DNA of 14,222 nt, from the NCBI GenBank assembly GCA_903847495.1, contig CAINDT010000003.1, positions 1-14,222 of the forward strand, given 5' to 3'. Below are positions 1 to 9,551 of this stretch, in pieces (positions within the stretch are counted from its first letter, which is position 1; each line of letters begins with the position of its first letter). The stretch comes from an uncultured Actinomycetes bacterium. Its GTDB lineage: Bacteria > Actinomycetota > Thermoleophilia > Gaiellales > F1-60-MAGs149. Under the pieces are notes generated by a model, which saw only the letters and a program-made list of their open reading frames with translations, searched no databases and was not told where the DNA came from. A program made the translations under genes and the position numbers.

Positions 1-290
1 AGCTGGGCCGCGCCATCGATCCCGTCGGCACCCCCGAGAGCGAGGACCAGCTCCTCGCGGGAGACACCCAGCGAGCAGGCCGCGGCGTTCAGCGACTGCA
101 GCAGGATGGCCGACGCCTCAGCCTCGACAGCGCCACCCTGACCAGCGGGCACGTCGAGCGTGCACGGGTCGACGGACGCGGAGGCCGTCGCGCGCAGGCG
201 GTCGGTACCCCCGAGGGCCACGAAGCCGGCCACGAGTCCGCCGCCGACCACAAGGGCGAGCAGGACCAGGAGGAGACTTCCGCGGCGCAT
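1..290 (-). CDS. Membrane-anchored extracytoplasmic protein, partial (C-terminus outside window)
   Basis: The frame opens with an ATG at 290 and runs open to the window edge (96 codons and 2 nt). The product starts with MRRGSLL and a hydrophobic stretch at about residues 5-28, read as an uncleaved signal anchor or signal peptide. A small, polar, presumably extracytoplasmic region follows, with cysteines at about 43 and 72 and a helical segment ending in SREELVLALGG. There is no lipobox: no cysteine lies near the hydrophobic segment. The ATG begins only 2 nt after the smpB stop, so it is probably the next gene of the same transcript. I do not recognise the family. Third codon positions are almost all G or C, which supports real coding. 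Function unknown. Confidence 0.6.
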   Translation of the reverse strand, partial: MRRGSLLLVLLALVVGGGLVAGFVALGGTDRLRATASASVDPCTLDVPAGQGGAVEAEASAILLQSLNAAACSLGVSREELVLALGGADGIDGAAQ

Positions 291-292
291 CG

Positions 293-754
293 CTAGCGAC
301 GCTCCTTGAGCGCGCGCTCCACGTCGCGCTTGGCCTCGCGCGCCTTCGCGGTGTCGCGCTTGTCGATCACGTTCTTGCCACGACCAAGCGCGACCTCGAC
401 CTTTGCGCGCCCCTGCTTGAGGTAGATGCGCACCGGCACCAGCGTGTAGCCCTTCTGCTCGACGCGGGCGCGCAGCTTCTCGATCTCACGCCGATGCAGC
501 AGCAGCTTGCGGTCACGGGCGCGATCATGGTTGCGCATGCCGGCCTGAGCGTAGGGCTCGATGGTGGCACCGACGAGCCAGACCTCATCGCCGCGAAACA
601 TGGCGTAGGCCTCGTTCACGCTGGCGGCACCTGCCCGCAGCGACTTGATCTCGCTGCCGGTCAGGACGACACCCGCCTCGAGGTTGTCCTCGAGGAAGTA
701 GTCGTGGCGTGCCCGCCGATTCTGCGCGACCGTGCGCTCACCCTCACCGCTCAT
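293..754 (-). CDS. smpB: SsrA-binding protein SmpB
   Basis: SmpB binds tmRNA and delivers it to stalled ribosomes for trans-translation, tagging the nascent peptide for degradation. The family pattern is complete: NRRARHDYFLEDNLEAGVVL and TGSEIKSLRAG near the N-terminus, the central NHDRARDRKLLLHRREI segment, then KGYTLVPVRIYLKQGRAKVE, GRGKNVIDKRDTAKAREAKR and a basic C-terminal tail. The length (153-155 residues) is typical. Two in-frame starts are 6 nt apart, a GTG at 760 and an ATG at 754. I prefer the ATG, but neither has a clear ribosome binding site. The stop of the upstream lipoprotein gene (784-782) is about 25 nt away, so smpB is likely cotranscribed with the two-component operon and ftsEX. 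The ssrA gene itself is not seen in the window. Confidence 0.96.
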   Translation of the reverse strand: MSGEGERTVAQNRRARHDYFLEDNLEAGVVLTGSEIKSLRAGAASVNEAYAMFRGDEVWLVGATIEPYAQAGMRNHDRARDRKLLLHRREIEKLRARVEQKGYTLVPVRIYLKQGRAKVEVALGRGKNVIDKRDTAKAREAKRDVERALKERR

Positions 755-781
755 GGGCACATCGTACGCTGCGCCTGCGAC

Positions 782-1729
782 CTACCCGGCGATTACGACG
801 CGCTGCTGCGCCGACGCCGCCGGCTGCCCCTCGACACCGGGGGCAATCACGACGACCTCGACGGGCCCGCTCAGGGTCCGCGGAATGGGAATCGTCGCGG
901 CGAAGCTGCCGCTGCACCGCTCGTCGATGATCCGATTCGCAACCTCGTTCTCGTTCTGCACGATACGGATCACGAGCGGACCACCCTTGCTCTGCACGAT
1001 GCCGCGCAACTGGATCGCGCCCTTGACGCGCTCCCCCGCGGTCGGTCGCGCGATGGTGACGCTGGGCACACCGTCGAACGCCGCGTCACCCTCCTTGGCG
1101 ACGGCGCACCCACTGCTGCCCGGCAGCGTCGTCGCATCGATGACGAAGCTCAGATCGGCGCGCGTCAGCGGCGGCTCAAGCGCGCTGGATCCGCCGGCGA
1201 CCGCGTTGAGACCGTAGGGTCGCCCGTCCTGCCGCACCTGCACCGCCTCGATCGCCCCGCTCGCCGTCACGGTGTAGACGATCTGGTACAGCGCAAGCAG
1301 CGCCTCGCTCTGCCGCTCGCCCTTCGTCGGCGGCAGGATCGACAGATCGACGATGGCCGTGCGGTTGAGCACCGAGTACCCGAGCAGTCGCGAGTCCTCA
1401 GGGATGGCACTCGAGTAGTGCAGCACGTCCTCGGCCAGCGAGGGGCCCTCAAGCAACGCGCGCAGACTGCCCTCGGGGACCGTCAACTCGGAGGAGATGC
1501 TCCGCCGCGTCGGCTCCGGCTGGTCGTAGCGCAGGAAGTACACGAACGCCGCGCCCGGCGATGGCGTCGCCGGGACAGCTGCAGCTGTGTCCTCGCCGGC
1601 GGCCGCGGCGGGCGAGACGACCGCCTTGTCGCCGATCGCGGCAGGGCCCTCGTCACGCACGCTGCTGTCGGCGGCACCGCAGGCAGCCAACACCAGCGTT
1701 GCTGCCACGAGCAGGAGGAGGCGCCTCAC
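782..1729 (-). CDS. GerMN and Gmad2 domain lipoprotein (LpqB-like position)
   Basis: Predicted lipoprotein of 315 residues. The signal peptide ends in a lipobox (LVLAAC, Cys17). A low-complexity Ala/Pro linker leads to a GerMN domain (about 61-190, with VYFLRYDQ, LRALLEGPS and the RTAIVDLS strand), and then to an immunoglobulin-like Gmad2 domain (about 223-312, with ITIARP-like VTIARPTAGERV and a GSFAATIPIP strand). Cys208 and Cys272 could pair outside the cell. The GTG start overlaps the stop of the histidine kinase gene by 4 nt (GTGA), implying translational coupling. In Mycobacteriales and relatives the gene after mtrB encodes LpqB, a GerMN lipoprotein with a C-terminal beta-propeller that influences MtrB signalling. 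Position and GerMN domain suggest an equivalent role here, but the propeller is absent. The ligand is unknown. The domain calls are recognition by eye. Confidence 0.85.
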   Translation of the reverse strand: MRRLLLLVAATLVLAACGAADSSVRDEGPAAIGDKAVVSPAAAAGEDTAAAVPATPSPGAAFVYFLRYDQPEPTRRSISSELTVPEGSLRALLEGPSLAEDVLHYSSAIPEDSRLLGYSVLNRTAIVDLSILPPTKGERQSEALLALYQIVYTVTASGAIEAVQVRQDGRPYGLNAVAGGSSALEPPLTRADLSFVIDATTLPGSSGCAVAKEGDAAFDGVPSVTIARPTAGERVKGAIQLRGIVQSKGGPLVIRIVQNENEVANRIIDERCSGSFAATIPIPRTLSGPVEVVVIAPGVEGQPAASAQQRVVIAG

Positions 1730-3039
1730 GCCGACTCCCCCACCACCGCCGAGCCGATCGACACGCGTGCGGAGCGCGGCAGGCGGACGATCGCCACCGC
1801 CCCGTCATCGTCGAGCAGTTCGAGCTCGCCGCCCAGCACCCGCGACTGCCCCTCGGCGATCGCCAGTCCCAACCCGGTGCCACCCCCGCGATCACGCGAG
1901 GCCATGGCGAAGCGATCCGCCGCGCGATCGAGGAAGGCGCCGAAGCCCGCACCGCTATCGCGGACGGTGATCGACATGGCCTCCGCATCCACGGACACGC
2001 GGAACGGCTGTGCGCCGTAGCGTCGTGCGTTTTCCATCAGGTTGACCAGCACCCGCTCCAGCCGGCGCGGATCCGACTCGATGCGCAACGTGACCGGCAG
2101 GTCGAGCTCGGCCTCGGGCAGGCGATCCCTCGCGACATCCCCCACGAGCCGGACGAGATCGAATTGCTGTGCCATTGGCGTCTCGGCTCCGGCGTCGAGC
2201 CGCATCACCTCGAGGAGGTCCTCGACGAGATGCGCGAGCGCTCGAGCACGCTCCTTCACCATCACAGCCTCCGGCGAGTCGTCCAGCAGCGATGACGCGG
2301 CCACGAGGCCGGTGATCGGCGTGCGCAGTTCGTGGGCGACGTCGGCGGAGAAGCTCCGCTCGCGCTCGGCGGCATCGTCGAGCTCCCGGATCGTGCGCCC
2401 GAGCGCCTCCGCCATGTCGTCGAGTGCGCGTCCAAGCGCAGCGATCTCGTCGCGCCCCCGCGGCCGCAAACGCGCGTCCAGGTCGCCCGCGGCCAGTTGG
2501 CGCGCCAATGCCGCCGAGCGACGTAGACGACGCGACAGCGCAGACGCCACGAGCACGCCGAGGAGCGCGCCGATGATGACCGCGGCCGCCGTCAGCCGGA
2601 TCAGGGCGTCGCGGAGCGCATCGAGCTCCTGCCGGTCGGCGAGGAACGACTGGCTCGCGTAGATAGCGCCGATCGTGCGCAGTTGGGTACCGGCGTACAC
2701 CGCCGGCTCCTGCCCTTCGAGCGCGGGCTCGGTGAAGACGTGACCCGGCGTACCCTCGACGCGGACCTTCAGCTGCGTCGGCAGGCCGATGCCGATCGCG
2801 GCATCGCCGAGGACGCCATCCTTTGTGACGATGTACGAGCCGGACGGAGCCACCGTCGCACCGCCGGGCAATCGCAGCCGCGCGATCGAGGCCGCCGTCC
2901 GCACCTGGCGCGCAGCCGTGTCACGCGCCCGATCGACCCGGTCGCTCGCGCTGCGCTGATAGACGGCCACGCTGATGCCACCGGCGACGAGCGCGCTGAT
3001 GATCGCGATCGCGAGCGCGAGCCGAACCCGCAGGCTCAC
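1726..3039 (-). CDS. Sensor histidine kinase, HAMP type, MtrB-like
   Basis: Membrane histidine kinase of 437 residues. It has TM1 (about 7-27), an extracytoplasmic sensor region of roughly 120 residues, TM2 (about 150-168) and a HAMP segment with a LAAGDLDARLRPRGRDEIAA core. The phosphoacceptor His236 lies in SADVAHELRTPITG. The ATP-binding domain has an N-box (Asn333 and Asn337 in LVNLMENARRYG), a G1 box (DSGAG, 361-365) and a G2 box (GGGTGLGLAI, 385-394). It should autophosphorylate on His236 and phosphorylate the regulator encoded just upstream. The GTG start overlaps the regulator stop by 4 nt and its own stop overlaps the lipoprotein start by 4 nt, so the three proteins are probably made in step. 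Gene order and the partner's similarity to MtrA suggest MtrB, but the sensor region is the least conserved part, so the orthology is inferred. Confidence 0.93.
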   Translation of the reverse strand: MSLRVRLALAIAIISALVAGGISVAVYQRSASDRVDRARDTAARQVRTAASIARLRLPGGATVAPSGSYIVTKDGVLGDAAIGIGLPTQLKVRVEGTPGHVFTEPALEGQEPAVYAGTQLRTIGAIYASQSFLADRQELDALRDALIRLTAAAVIIGALLGVLVASALSRRLRRSAALARQLAAGDLDARLRPRGRDEIAALGRALDDMAEALGRTIRELDDAAERERSFSADVAHELRTPITGLVAASSLLDDSPEAVMVKERARALAHLVEDLLEVMRLDAGAETPMAQQFDLVRLVGDVARDRLPEAELDLPVTLRIESDPRRLERVLVNLMENARRYGAQPFRVSVDAEAMSITVRDSGAGFGAFLDRAADRFAMASRDRGGGTGLGLAIAEGQSRVLGGELELLDDDGAVAIVRLPRSARVSIGSAVVGESA

Positions 3040-3746
3040 GGATCCTCGCTCGGGCGCACCAGCTTGTAGCCGACACCCCGGACGGTCTGCACGAGCTCCG
3101 GCGAGGCGGGATCGACCTCGATCTTGGCGCGCAGCCGCTGCACGTGCACGTCAACGAGCCGCGTGTCGCCTGCCCAGCCGTAGCCCCACACGCGATCGAG
3201 CAGCGTGGCGCGGTCGAGCGCCATGCCGACGTTGTCGACGAACTCGATCAGCAGCCGGTACTCGGTGGGCGTCAGCGCCAATGGCTCGCCGTCACGCGTG
3301 ACCTCGTAGCCCTCACGGTCGACCAGCAGCGCGCCGACCTGAACGGTCGCCGGACGATCCTCGTCCGCCGGGGCGACGCGACGCAGAGCCGCGCGCAGTC
3401 GCGCGGCGAGCACCGCCGGCTCGAACGGCTTCGTCACGTAGTCGTCGGCACCGGCCTCGAGCCCCATCACGACGTCGATGGGGTCGGACCGCGCGGACAT
3501 CAGGATCACCGGGATCTGCGACTCGGAACGGATGGCACGGCATAGCGACACGCCGTCCATGCCGGGCAGCATCACGTCGAGGAGAGCCAGCACCGGCTCA
3601 TTTGCCTGCCACGCCGCCAGTCCGGCATCGCCATCCTCCGCCGTCACCACGTCGAAGCCGTTGCGGGACAGGTAATCGGCCGTGGCCTGGCGGATCACGG
3701 GATCATCCTCGACGAACAGCATGCGCGGCAGTCGCGTCTCCGTCAT
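3036..3746 (-). CDS. OmpR/PhoB-family response regulator, MtrA-like
   Basis: Cytoplasmic DNA-binding regulator of 236 residues. The receiver domain (about 8-122) has acidic pocket residues Asp14 and Asp15, phosphoacceptor Asp57 in LLDVMLPGMDG, the switch Ser84 and Lys106 in TKPF. The winged-helix DNA-binding domain (about 135-232) has LTPTEYRLL, DRVWGYGWAGDTRLVDVHV, QRLRAKIEVDP and TVRGVGYKL. The segments DVVMGLEAGADDY, DTRLVDVHVQRLRAKIE and TVRGVGYK closely resemble actinobacterial MtrA, the regulator of cell-wall and division genes. The ATG start lies 40 nt after ftsX with no strong ribosome binding site, so it may be read with ftsEX or from its own promoter. The kinase gene overlaps its stop by 4 nt. 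The regulator class is certain; the MtrA identity rests on resemblance and context. Confidence 0.94.
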   Translation of the reverse strand: MTETRLPRMLFVEDDPVIRQATADYLSRNGFDVVTAEDGDAGLAAWQANEPVLALLDVMLPGMDGVSLCRAIRSESQIPVILMSARSDPIDVVMGLEAGADDYVTKPFEPAVLAARLRAALRRVAPADEDRPATVQVGALLVDREGYEVTRDGEPLALTPTEYRLLIEFVDNVGMALDRATLLDRVWGYGWAGDTRLVDVHVQRLRAKIEVDPASPELVQTVRGVGYKLVRPSEDP

Positions 3747-3786
3747 GCGCCAAGAGTACCCGTCGCGGAGACGGAAATCTGCTCGC

Positions 3787-4695
3787 TCAGACCTGCAGGA
3801 AGCGGCGCATGGTCAAGCCGGAGCCCAGCGCCCCGATGCCCAGCCCGGCGAGGATCAAGAGAAGCACGAGCAACGGGAAGGCGATCGCGGTCGGACCACC
3901 CCCCGCCGTCATCGACGACTCCACGCGGTCGGCCAGCAGGGTCTGGTAGCTGAGCGCCAGCAGAATCGAGGCGAAGACGGCCCCGGCCACGCCGCAGACC
4001 ATGCCCTCGATCATGAACGGCAGGCGGACGAACCAGTTCGTGGCACCGACGAGCTTCATCACCTCGACCTCTCGGCGTCGCGCGAAGATCGAGAGCCGGA
4101 TGGTGTTGCCGATCAGCAGGACGGCAGCGATCGCCAGCACGACGCCCATGCCGAGCAGCACAAGCGTGATGGTGCCCGCGGTCTTGAGCACGCGGTCGGC
4201 CTTACCCGCGCCGTAGTCCGGATTCGGCAGACCTGGCTGCGGCGGGTCCAGACCCGGCAGCCCCGCGATCGCCGCGGCCACTGCAGCGGTCTGATCCGGA
4301 TTCTCGGCTTTGAACTCGAACGACGCCGGCAGCGGGTTGCCGAGCGTCAGCTTGAGCAGCTCGGAATCCTTACCCAGCTGCTTCTCGAGGCGCAGAATCG
4401 CATCGTCCTTCGAGATGAACTGCAGCGAGCCCTCCGCCACACCGGGCGTATCGGTGATGGTGCGCTGGATGTCCGCGATCTGCTTCGGCGAGGCCGAGTC
4501 CTTCAGATAGGCGCGGATCGTGACGTCGTCGCGGACCTTGTTGGAGTAGTTGTAGACGTAGGAGCCGAGTGCGATGCCGATGCCGGCGATGAACATCACG
4601 ACGAGCACGGTCACGACTGCGGCGACCGTCGTGGCGAAGTTACCGCGCAGCGACTTCAGCGCCTCCACGATGAAGAACTTCCACCGGGTCTCCAC
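3787..4695 (-). CDS. ftsX: Cell division protein FtsX (permease-like subunit)
   Basis: FtsX is the membrane subunit of the FtsEX complex, which couples ATP hydrolysis in the cytoplasm to activation of peptidoglycan hydrolases outside. The 302-residue product begins METRWKFFIVEALKSL and has TM1 (about 22-46). A long extracytoplasmic loop (about 47-170) holds the hydrolase-contacting region; TM2 (171-198), TM3 (226-250) and TM4 (269-294) follow. The cytoplasmic signature between TM2 and TM3 reads FARRREVEVMKLVGATNWFV. Length and topology match Gram-positive FtsX. The GTG start shares one base with the ftsE stop (TAGTG), which indicates coupled translation. The extracytoplasmic loop ends in a Pro/Gly-rich stretch (about 147-164, GLPGLDPPQPGLPNPDYG) just before TM2. 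No cognate NlpC/P60 or M23 hydrolase gene lies in the window. Confidence 0.96.
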   Translation of the reverse strand: METRWKFFIVEALKSLRGNFATTVAAVVTVLVVMFIAGIGIALGSYVYNYSNKVRDDVTIRAYLKDSASPKQIADIQRTITDTPGVAEGSLQFISKDDAILRLEKQLGKDSELLKLTLGNPLPASFEFKAENPDQTAAVAAAIAGLPGLDPPQPGLPNPDYGAGKADRVLKTAGTITLVLLGMGVVLAIAAVLLIGNTIRLSIFARRREVEVMKLVGATNWFVRLPFMIEGMVCGVAGAVFASILLALSYQTLLADRVESSMTAGGGPTAIAFPLLVLLLILAGLGIGALGSGLTMRRFLQV

Positions 4696-5600
4696 TACGC
4701 CTCGTCCTCCTCGACGTAGCCGCCACGGCGATCGTCACGCGCCACGCGACCCTCCTCGAGGGCGATCACGCGGCGGCGCATCTTGTCGACCATCTCGCGG
4801 TCGTGCGTCGCCATCAGGATCGTGGTGCCAGCGCGATTGATGCGGTAGAGAAGCTGCATGATGCCGATCGACGTCTCGGGGTCGAGGTTGCCGGTCGGCT
4901 CGTCGCAGATCAGGAGCGGCGGGTGGTTCACGAAGGCACGGGCGATCGACACGCGCTGCTGCTGCCCGCCCGAGAGCTCGTGGGGCAGCTTGTCGATCTT
5001 GTCGGCCAGGCCGACGAGGCCGATGATTTCCGGAACCTTGCGCTCGATGATCTCGCGCCGCTGGCCCTGCACTTCGAGGGCATACGCCACGTTCTCGTAC
5101 ACCGTGCGCGTGGGCAGCAGCTTGAAGTCCTGGAAGACGCAGCCGATGTTGCGACGCAGCTTCGGCACCTGCGAGCGCTTGAGGGTGCGCAGAGAGCGCC
5201 CACCAACCTGCACATTGCCGCTGGTGGCGTCGATCTCCTTGAGCAGGAGCTTGATGAACGTCGACTTGCCGGAACCCGACGGCCCGACCAGGAACACCCA
5301 CTCGCCCTTGTCGATCTGCAGCGAGACATCGCGCAGGCCCACCACGTCGCCCGAGTACACCTTGGTGACGTCCTCGAGCAGGATCATCGCGTCCTGGCGC
5401 GGTGCGAACGGACGGCGGAACTCGCTCGTCTCGCCCGCCAGTTCGGACAGCGCTTCGGCGCGACGGCGGCGGCGTTCGTCGGCCTCCCGCTCGAGTTCGT
5501 GCTCGCTCCGGAGCTCCGTGGACGCGATGCTCACCGGACCGGGATCATCGACGTCGAACGGGCCGCGCAGCGCATCCGTGGGTGTATCGCGTTTCAACAT
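4695..5600 (-). CDS. ftsE: Cell division ATP-binding protein FtsE with N-terminal extension
   Basis: ABC ATPase partner of FtsX in the divisome. The ABC core has Walker A GPSGSGKST (106-114), Q-loop Gln157 in CVFQDFKLLP, signature LSGGQQQR (209-216), Walker B LLICDEP (229-235) and H-loop His266, all intact. The core begins at Met72 (MILLEDVTKVYSG; ATG at 5387) and would give a 230-residue protein, the usual FtsE length. The frame continues upstream to an ATG at 5600, adding 71 charged residues with an Arg/Glu-rich stretch (about 33-48). Those codons keep the G/C-rich third positions of real coding sequence, so I take the long form. The internal ATG has an AGGA only 4 nt upstream, whereas the far start has only a weak GGTGGG about 9 nt upstream. 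The start is therefore not settled; the function is. Confidence 0.93.
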   Translation of the reverse strand: MLKRDTPTDALRGPFDVDDPGPVSIASTELRSEHELEREADERRRRRAEALSELAGETSEFRRPFAPRQDAMILLEDVTKVYSGDVVGLRDVSLQIDKGEWVFLVGPSGSGKSTFIKLLLKEIDATSGNVQVGGRSLRTLKRSQVPKLRRNIGCVFQDFKLLPTRTVYENVAYALEVQGQRREIIERKVPEIIGLVGLADKIDKLPHELSGGQQQRVSIARAFVNHPPLLICDEPTGNLDPETSIGIMQLLYRINRAGTTILMATHDREMVDKMRRRVIALEEGRVARDDRRGGYVEEDEA

Positions 5601-5642
5601 CGTCGCGCACCCACCCTATCAGCCGGTTTGGGCGTCAGACGA

Positions 5643-6777
5643 TCACGATTCCGCAACGGCATCGCCATCCGCTGCGGTGCGGCGGAGGAGGAAGTCGCGG
5701 ATAAAAGGATCGAGATCACCATCGAGAACGGCCTGCACGTTGCCGTCCTTCCGGTTCGTGCGGTGGTCGTTGACCATCGTGTACGGATGCAGGACGTAAC
5801 TGCGAATCTGGCTGCCAAAGGAGTTGTCCTGCGACGTTCCCCGCGCCTTGGCCAACTCCTCCTCGCGCTTCTTCAGCTCGAGCTCGATCAGGCGGCTCTT
5901 GAGGACGCGCATGGCGGTCTGCTTGTTCGACGTCTGGGACCGCTCGTTCTGGCACTGGACGACGATGCCGGTCGGCATGTGCGTGATGCGCACCGCCGAA
6001 TCGGTCTTGTTGACGTGCTGGCCGCCGGCGCCTGAGGCGCGATAGGTATCGATGCGCAGGTCGCTCTCGTCGATCTCGACGTCCACGTCCTCGTCGACCC
6101 AGGGCGTCACATCGACGCGTGCGAAGGCCGTGTGCCGGCGATGCGCGGAGTCGAACGGCGACAGCCGCACCAGGCGGTGAACGCCCTTCTCGGCGCCCAT
6201 GATCCCGTACGCGTTCTCGCCGTCCACCAGCAGGGAGACCGACTTGAGCCCCGCCTCTTCGCCGGGCGAGGCCTCCAGCAACTCGGTCTTGAAGTCACGG
6301 CGCTCGGCCCAGCGCAGGTACATCCGCAGCAGCATCTCCGCCCAATCCATCGAGTCGGTACCGCCGGCGCCGGCGCTGATGGTGACGACGGCCGGTCCAG
6401 CGTCGTATTCACCGGAGAACAGCGCGCCCTCCTCGAGCTCGTCGATGCGGCCGCCGAGACTCACCACCTGGGCACTGACTTCATCGGCCAGCTCCGGCGC
6501 ATCATCGAGCATGGCGACGAGATCGCCGGCATCCTCGACGTCGGTGCTGAGGCTCGTGTACAGGTCCAGCTTGCGCGCGGCGCGCGTGCGCTCCGCCGAG
6601 ACCTTCACGGCCCGCTCCTGATCGTCCCAGAACCCCGGCGCGCCGATCTGACCGTCGAGTTCTTCCAGACGCCCCTGCAGCTGCGCGGGATCCAGGTAGT
6701 CCCGCACCCAGACGAGTCGCGCCTTGAGATCCGCGACGGCAGCCGCGAGGTCGTCTGCCGACAGCGCCTCCGGCGCG

Positions 6778-6785
<8 letters not shown>
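5643..6785 (-). CDS. prfB: Peptide chain release factor 2
   Basis: Class I release factor that reads UGA and UAA and triggers peptidyl-tRNA hydrolysis. Numbered from the GTG at 6785, the 380-residue protein has the RF2-specific SPF tripeptide (209-211, in RLSPFDS) and the GGQ catalytic motif (254-256, in RASGAGGQHVNKTDSAVRIT). SPF excludes RF1. The GTG overlaps the secA stop by 8 nt and gives a length close to actinobacterial RF2. The frame stays open 20 codons further up to 6845, but those codons lie inside secA and encode an Arg/Pro-rich stretch typical of a shadow frame. There is no in-frame UGA or CTTTGAC-type slip site, so the autoregulatory +1 frameshift seen in many prfB genes is absent. 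Coupling to secA is likely. Confidence 0.95.
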
Positions 6786-9483
<2,698 letters not shown>

Positions 9484-9490
9484 GGGACGA

Positions 9491-9495
9491 ACCCT
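9491..9495 (-). promoter_or_regulatory. Ribosome binding site of secA
   Basis: Reads AGGGT on the minus strand, 7 nt before the ATG at 9483. It is the reason for choosing this start over in-frame upstream codons, which have no comparable site. Confidence 0.55.
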
Positions 9496-9551
9496 ACCAG
9501 CCGGGACCTGAGCGCCGCCTGAGATAGAGGCCCCCACTACCGTTGACGGGC

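Noticed and set aside
494..2020. Long plus-strand open frame across smpB, the lipoprotein and the kinase
   Set aside because: It spans three real minus-strand genes, is Arg/His-rich and low in complexity, and resembles no protein family.
5388..5642. Treating the stretch before the FtsE core as a pure intergenic region or riboswitch
   Set aside because: I saw no conserved RNA element, and the frame is open with coding-like codon use up to the ATG at 5600, so translation is the simpler reading.
9484..9551. Shared divergent promoter for secA and the plus-strand gene
   Set aside because: A divergent promoter must exist nearby, but no pair of -35 and -10 hexamers with sensible spacing stands out on either strand.
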